A DNA stretch of 64,000 nt from JAAYDI01 sp052034005 (GTDB taxonomy: Bacteria > Planctomycetota > Planctomycetia > Pirellulales > Pirellulaceae): the NCBI GenBank assembly GCA_052034005.1, contig JBPOJB010000018.1, forward strand, positions 1-64,000. Direction: 5' to 3'. Position numbers and translations under genes: made by a program. A model generated the notes under the pieces. The model saw only the letters and a program-made list of their open reading frames with translations. It searched no databases and was not told where the DNA came from. This document shows, in pieces, positions 62,314 through 64,000 of this stretch. Numbering within the stretch: position 1 is the stretch's first letter; the number at the start of each line of letters is the position of its first letter.

Positions 62314-63705
62314 TTATCGACGTTCAAAATCAGCGATCGTGGCCGGCTCGCAGTGCCGTCGGTCCCAGGCGGCCTGATAGAGCGAGTAGAATCCCGAAGC
62401 GATGACTCCCGCACCGCCGACGACCAGGAGAGTTCGCGGAGAGACGGCCCATGCGGTGAGCGCCATCCCGGCGGCGGACGCGATGAACCGAACCAGTCCG
62501 TTGAGGAACACCATGATGCCCGCATAGCGGCTGGTGGCGCCGCCCACGGGAGCGAAGAACGTGACGCCGATTTGCCACCAGAGAATCCACCACCCCCCTT
62601 GTACGCTCCCCCGCACGATCCGGCCCAGGAACGGGACCAGCACGAGTGCCGGTGCATAAACCAGTGCGAGCGACGGCGTGGCCGCGAGCAGGATGGCATC
62701 CAGGCCCCACAGCACGCGGACGACGGCCCAGGCGATCCAGGGGTTCGTGCGGTCGAATAGCTTGCCCAGGTGGCCGGTCACGGCGAACGCGGCCAGCGCC
62801 GGCAGGGCATGCATCAACGCAACGCATCCGACATACCCGAACTTCAGGTCTTTGCTCAAGAAGACCCAGATCAGCGGGTAGTACAGCATCTGAAAGAAGC
62901 CGTCGAGAAAACACCCGATGAGGTATCGGCCGTATCGATAGTCGCGAGTCAGGATCGCGAGCGTTTCCCGGAGACTGTCCACAGCATCCGGTTGCTTCGC
63001 CTGCCGCAACAGGTCCCCCTTCTCGTCGACATGGATCTGCCGGAAGCACACGAAACTGGCCAGGTTCAACAGCCCGGCGAGAATCATCAGTAGCGGAGCC
63101 ATGTGCTCCGCGCACCACCACAGCGCGCGATGGATACCTCTCCCCAGCTGCGCAGCATTCGTCGTGTCGAGCAGCTTGGCGGCCGCGTGAAGAATGACAG
63201 CCGACGCGATACTCGAGATCAGGAAGCACAGCGACGACCACTTGCGCACCTCACCCGTCGCATGCCCCCGATGCTCCGCGGGGTAGTTGGCCCGAACCAC
63301 GGCGGCAATGGCCGGCCGGGTCGTGACTTCGAACAACGCCCCAATCCCTAACAGGGCGAGGAACCAGAACGCGCTGCCCGTGGCGACCGCCATCATCAGG
63401 CTGCAGATCCCCGCCAGCACGCCCGGGATGAAGACGTACGGCATCTTGGCGCGGTTCGCCATCCGGCTGCCAAGATACAACGTGACGATCATGCCGATGC
63501 CCGCGCACAGCTCGCGGAGCGGCATGTGCCAGTCGGCCGCATCGAACTTCTTGATGGCAATCACCGGGGCGTTGAGCAGGATGCCGCCGGCGGCTCCGTC
63601 CAGAATGGCATACGCCACATGCCAGTGAAACGTCCGCGCGGCGTTGCCCGTGAGATGAGGCCCGCGGAAAAAACGACCCCAGTCGGCCAAGGTCGACTCA
63701 GCCAC
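62314..63705 (-). CDS. Major facilitator superfamily transporter
   Basis: A 463-aa protein with about 12 hydrophobic segments. It contains the MFS-type loop GSRMANRAKMPYVFIPGVL after the second helix pair and a long central polar loop (about 215-250: RQIHVDEKGDLLRQAKQPDAVDSL). The substrate is unknown. The start is a GTG (63705-63703) with AGGA-type sequence upstream; no ATG is available in frame. It is convergent with the PQQ-like gene and downstream of the PiT gene on the same strand, but 86 bases apart. Confidence 0.85.
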   Translation of the reverse strand: MAESTLADWGRFFRGPHLTGNAARTFHWHVAYAILDGAAGGILLNAPVIAIKKFDAADWHMPLRELCAGIGMIVTLYLGSRMANRAKMPYVFIPGVLAGICSLMMAVATGSAFWFLALLGIGALFEVTTRPAIAAVVRANYPAEHRGHATGEVRKWSSLCFLISSIASAVILHAAAKLLDTTNAAQLGRGIHRALWWCAEHMAPLLMILAGLLNLASFVCFRQIHVDEKGDLLRQAKQPDAVDSLRETLAILTRDYRYGRYLIGCFLDGFFQMLYYPLIWVFLSKDLKFGYVGCVALMHALPALAAFAVTGHLGKLFDRTNPWIAWAVVRVLWGLDAILLAATPSLALVYAPALVLVPFLGRIVRGSVQGGWWILWWQIGVTFFAPVGGATSRYAGIMVFLNGLVRFIASAAGMALTAWAVSPRTLLVVGGAGVIASGFYSLYQAAWDRRHCEPATIADFERR

Positions 63706-63791
63706 GCATCCTCATCCTCCTGCATCCGCCACGCAAAGGACCACCCGCAATTGTAGTCGCGGATCGTCACCACAACAACCTGCCGCGCGGA

Positions 63792-64000
63792 CTACATATG
63801 CCGCATGCCCCACGCCAGCGCAAACGCCAACAGGGCCGTGGCCGGGATCGTCAGCACCCAGGCCCAGGCGATCCGTCCGGCCACCGACCACTTCACGGCA
63901 CTGAACCGTTTCGTCGCGCCGACTCCCATGATTGAGCAGGAGATGACATGCGTGGTCGATAAGGGGATGCCGAAATGGCTGGCCACCTGGATGACTGTGG
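63792..64000 (-). CDS. PiT family inorganic phosphate transporter, C-terminal part (window-truncated)
   Basis: The minus-strand frame continues out of the window; about 69 C-terminal residues are seen. SHFGIPLSTTHVISCSIMGVGA is the PiT signature, followed by WSVAGRIAWAWVLTIPATALLAFALAW, the last membrane helix. PiT transporters couple phosphate uptake to H+ or Na+. An accessory PhoU-like (DUF47) gene, often next to pit, is not in the visible part. Confidence 0.9.
   Translation of the reverse strand, partial: TVIQVASHFGIPLSTTHVISCSIMGVGATKRFSAVKWSVAGRIAWAWVLTIPATALLAFALAWGMRHM

Overview
The window is GC-rich bacterial chromosome and reads as a member of the Planctomycetota (Planctomycetia, Pirellulales-like). 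The evidence is the set of protein families I recognise from that phylum: DUF1570, DUF2617 and DUF2752 proteins, a Minf_1886-type protein, a PSP1 protein, a secreted glycine-rich protein with a VCLEHGK-type C-terminal domain, a squalene-cyclase-like repeat protein, PQQ-like propeller lipoproteins and a lysine-rich histone-H1-like protein. I see no rRNA, tRNA, CRISPR array, insertion sequence, integrase or phage gene. The content looks like core and lineage-specific chromosome, not a mobile island.

Layout. 0.4-3.1 kb: branched-chain amino acid genes ilvN-ilvC, coupled to a small conserved protein and a radical SAM enzyme. 3.1-6.7 kb: a minus-strand chain with overlapping starts and stops (secreted hypothetical, parvulin PPIase, mutY). 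6.8-9.5 kb: a DUF1570 putative metalloprotease, a small conserved protein and an outer-membrane barrel. 9.6-25.5 kb: the largest locus, a type IV pilus/type II secretion-like assembly system with two PilB/GspE ATPases, a PilT, a PilC/GspF, four pseudopilins and a 1684-aa GspK-like protein; no secretin is present. 25.8-28.1 kb: thioesterase, CPBP membrane protease homologue, DUF2617. 28.1-35 kb: a six-gene minus-strand run (HExxH lipoprotein, glyA, response regulator, TPR protein, DUF2752, alpha/beta hydrolase). 35-38 kb: a lone iron-binding-type lipoprotein, a DEAD-box helicase and the histone-like protein. 38.4-44.7 kb: a HEAT-like protein, ilvB and uvrA. 45.3-50.5 kb: PIN-TRAM protein, solitary DNA methyltransferase, argS, rsfS, bcp. 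51-57 kb: glycine-rich secreted protein, Gln-rich coiled-coil protein, a lone groES, squalene-cyclase-like protein, PSP1, Minf_1886 and a 48-aa membrane protein. 57-64 kb: sodium/solute symporter, CPA2 antiporter, PQQ-like propeller, MFS transporter, and the C-terminal part of a PiT phosphate transporter cut by the window end.

How it works together. The acetolactate synthase subunits are split: ilvN sits with ilvC, while ilvB lies about 40 kb away on the other strand behind its own good promoter-like sequence. The pilus-like locus supplies extension ATPases, a retraction-type ATPase, the platform protein and the pseudopilin shaft and tip, so it could act as a unit once joined to a secretin and prepilin peptidase encoded elsewhere. 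Many starts were refined from Shine-Dalgarno matches, and several genes use GTG or TTG.

Most interesting points: the pseudopilus locus with its giant tip-like protein; a perfect 15-bp triplication in one of its ATPase genes; a (GTGA)6 repeat at the start of the CPBP gene; a 27-bp operator-like palindrome; a MutY with Glu where the catalytic Asp is expected; and an unusual cofactor loop in IlvC. All functional calls come from reading motifs by eye; no database search was run.
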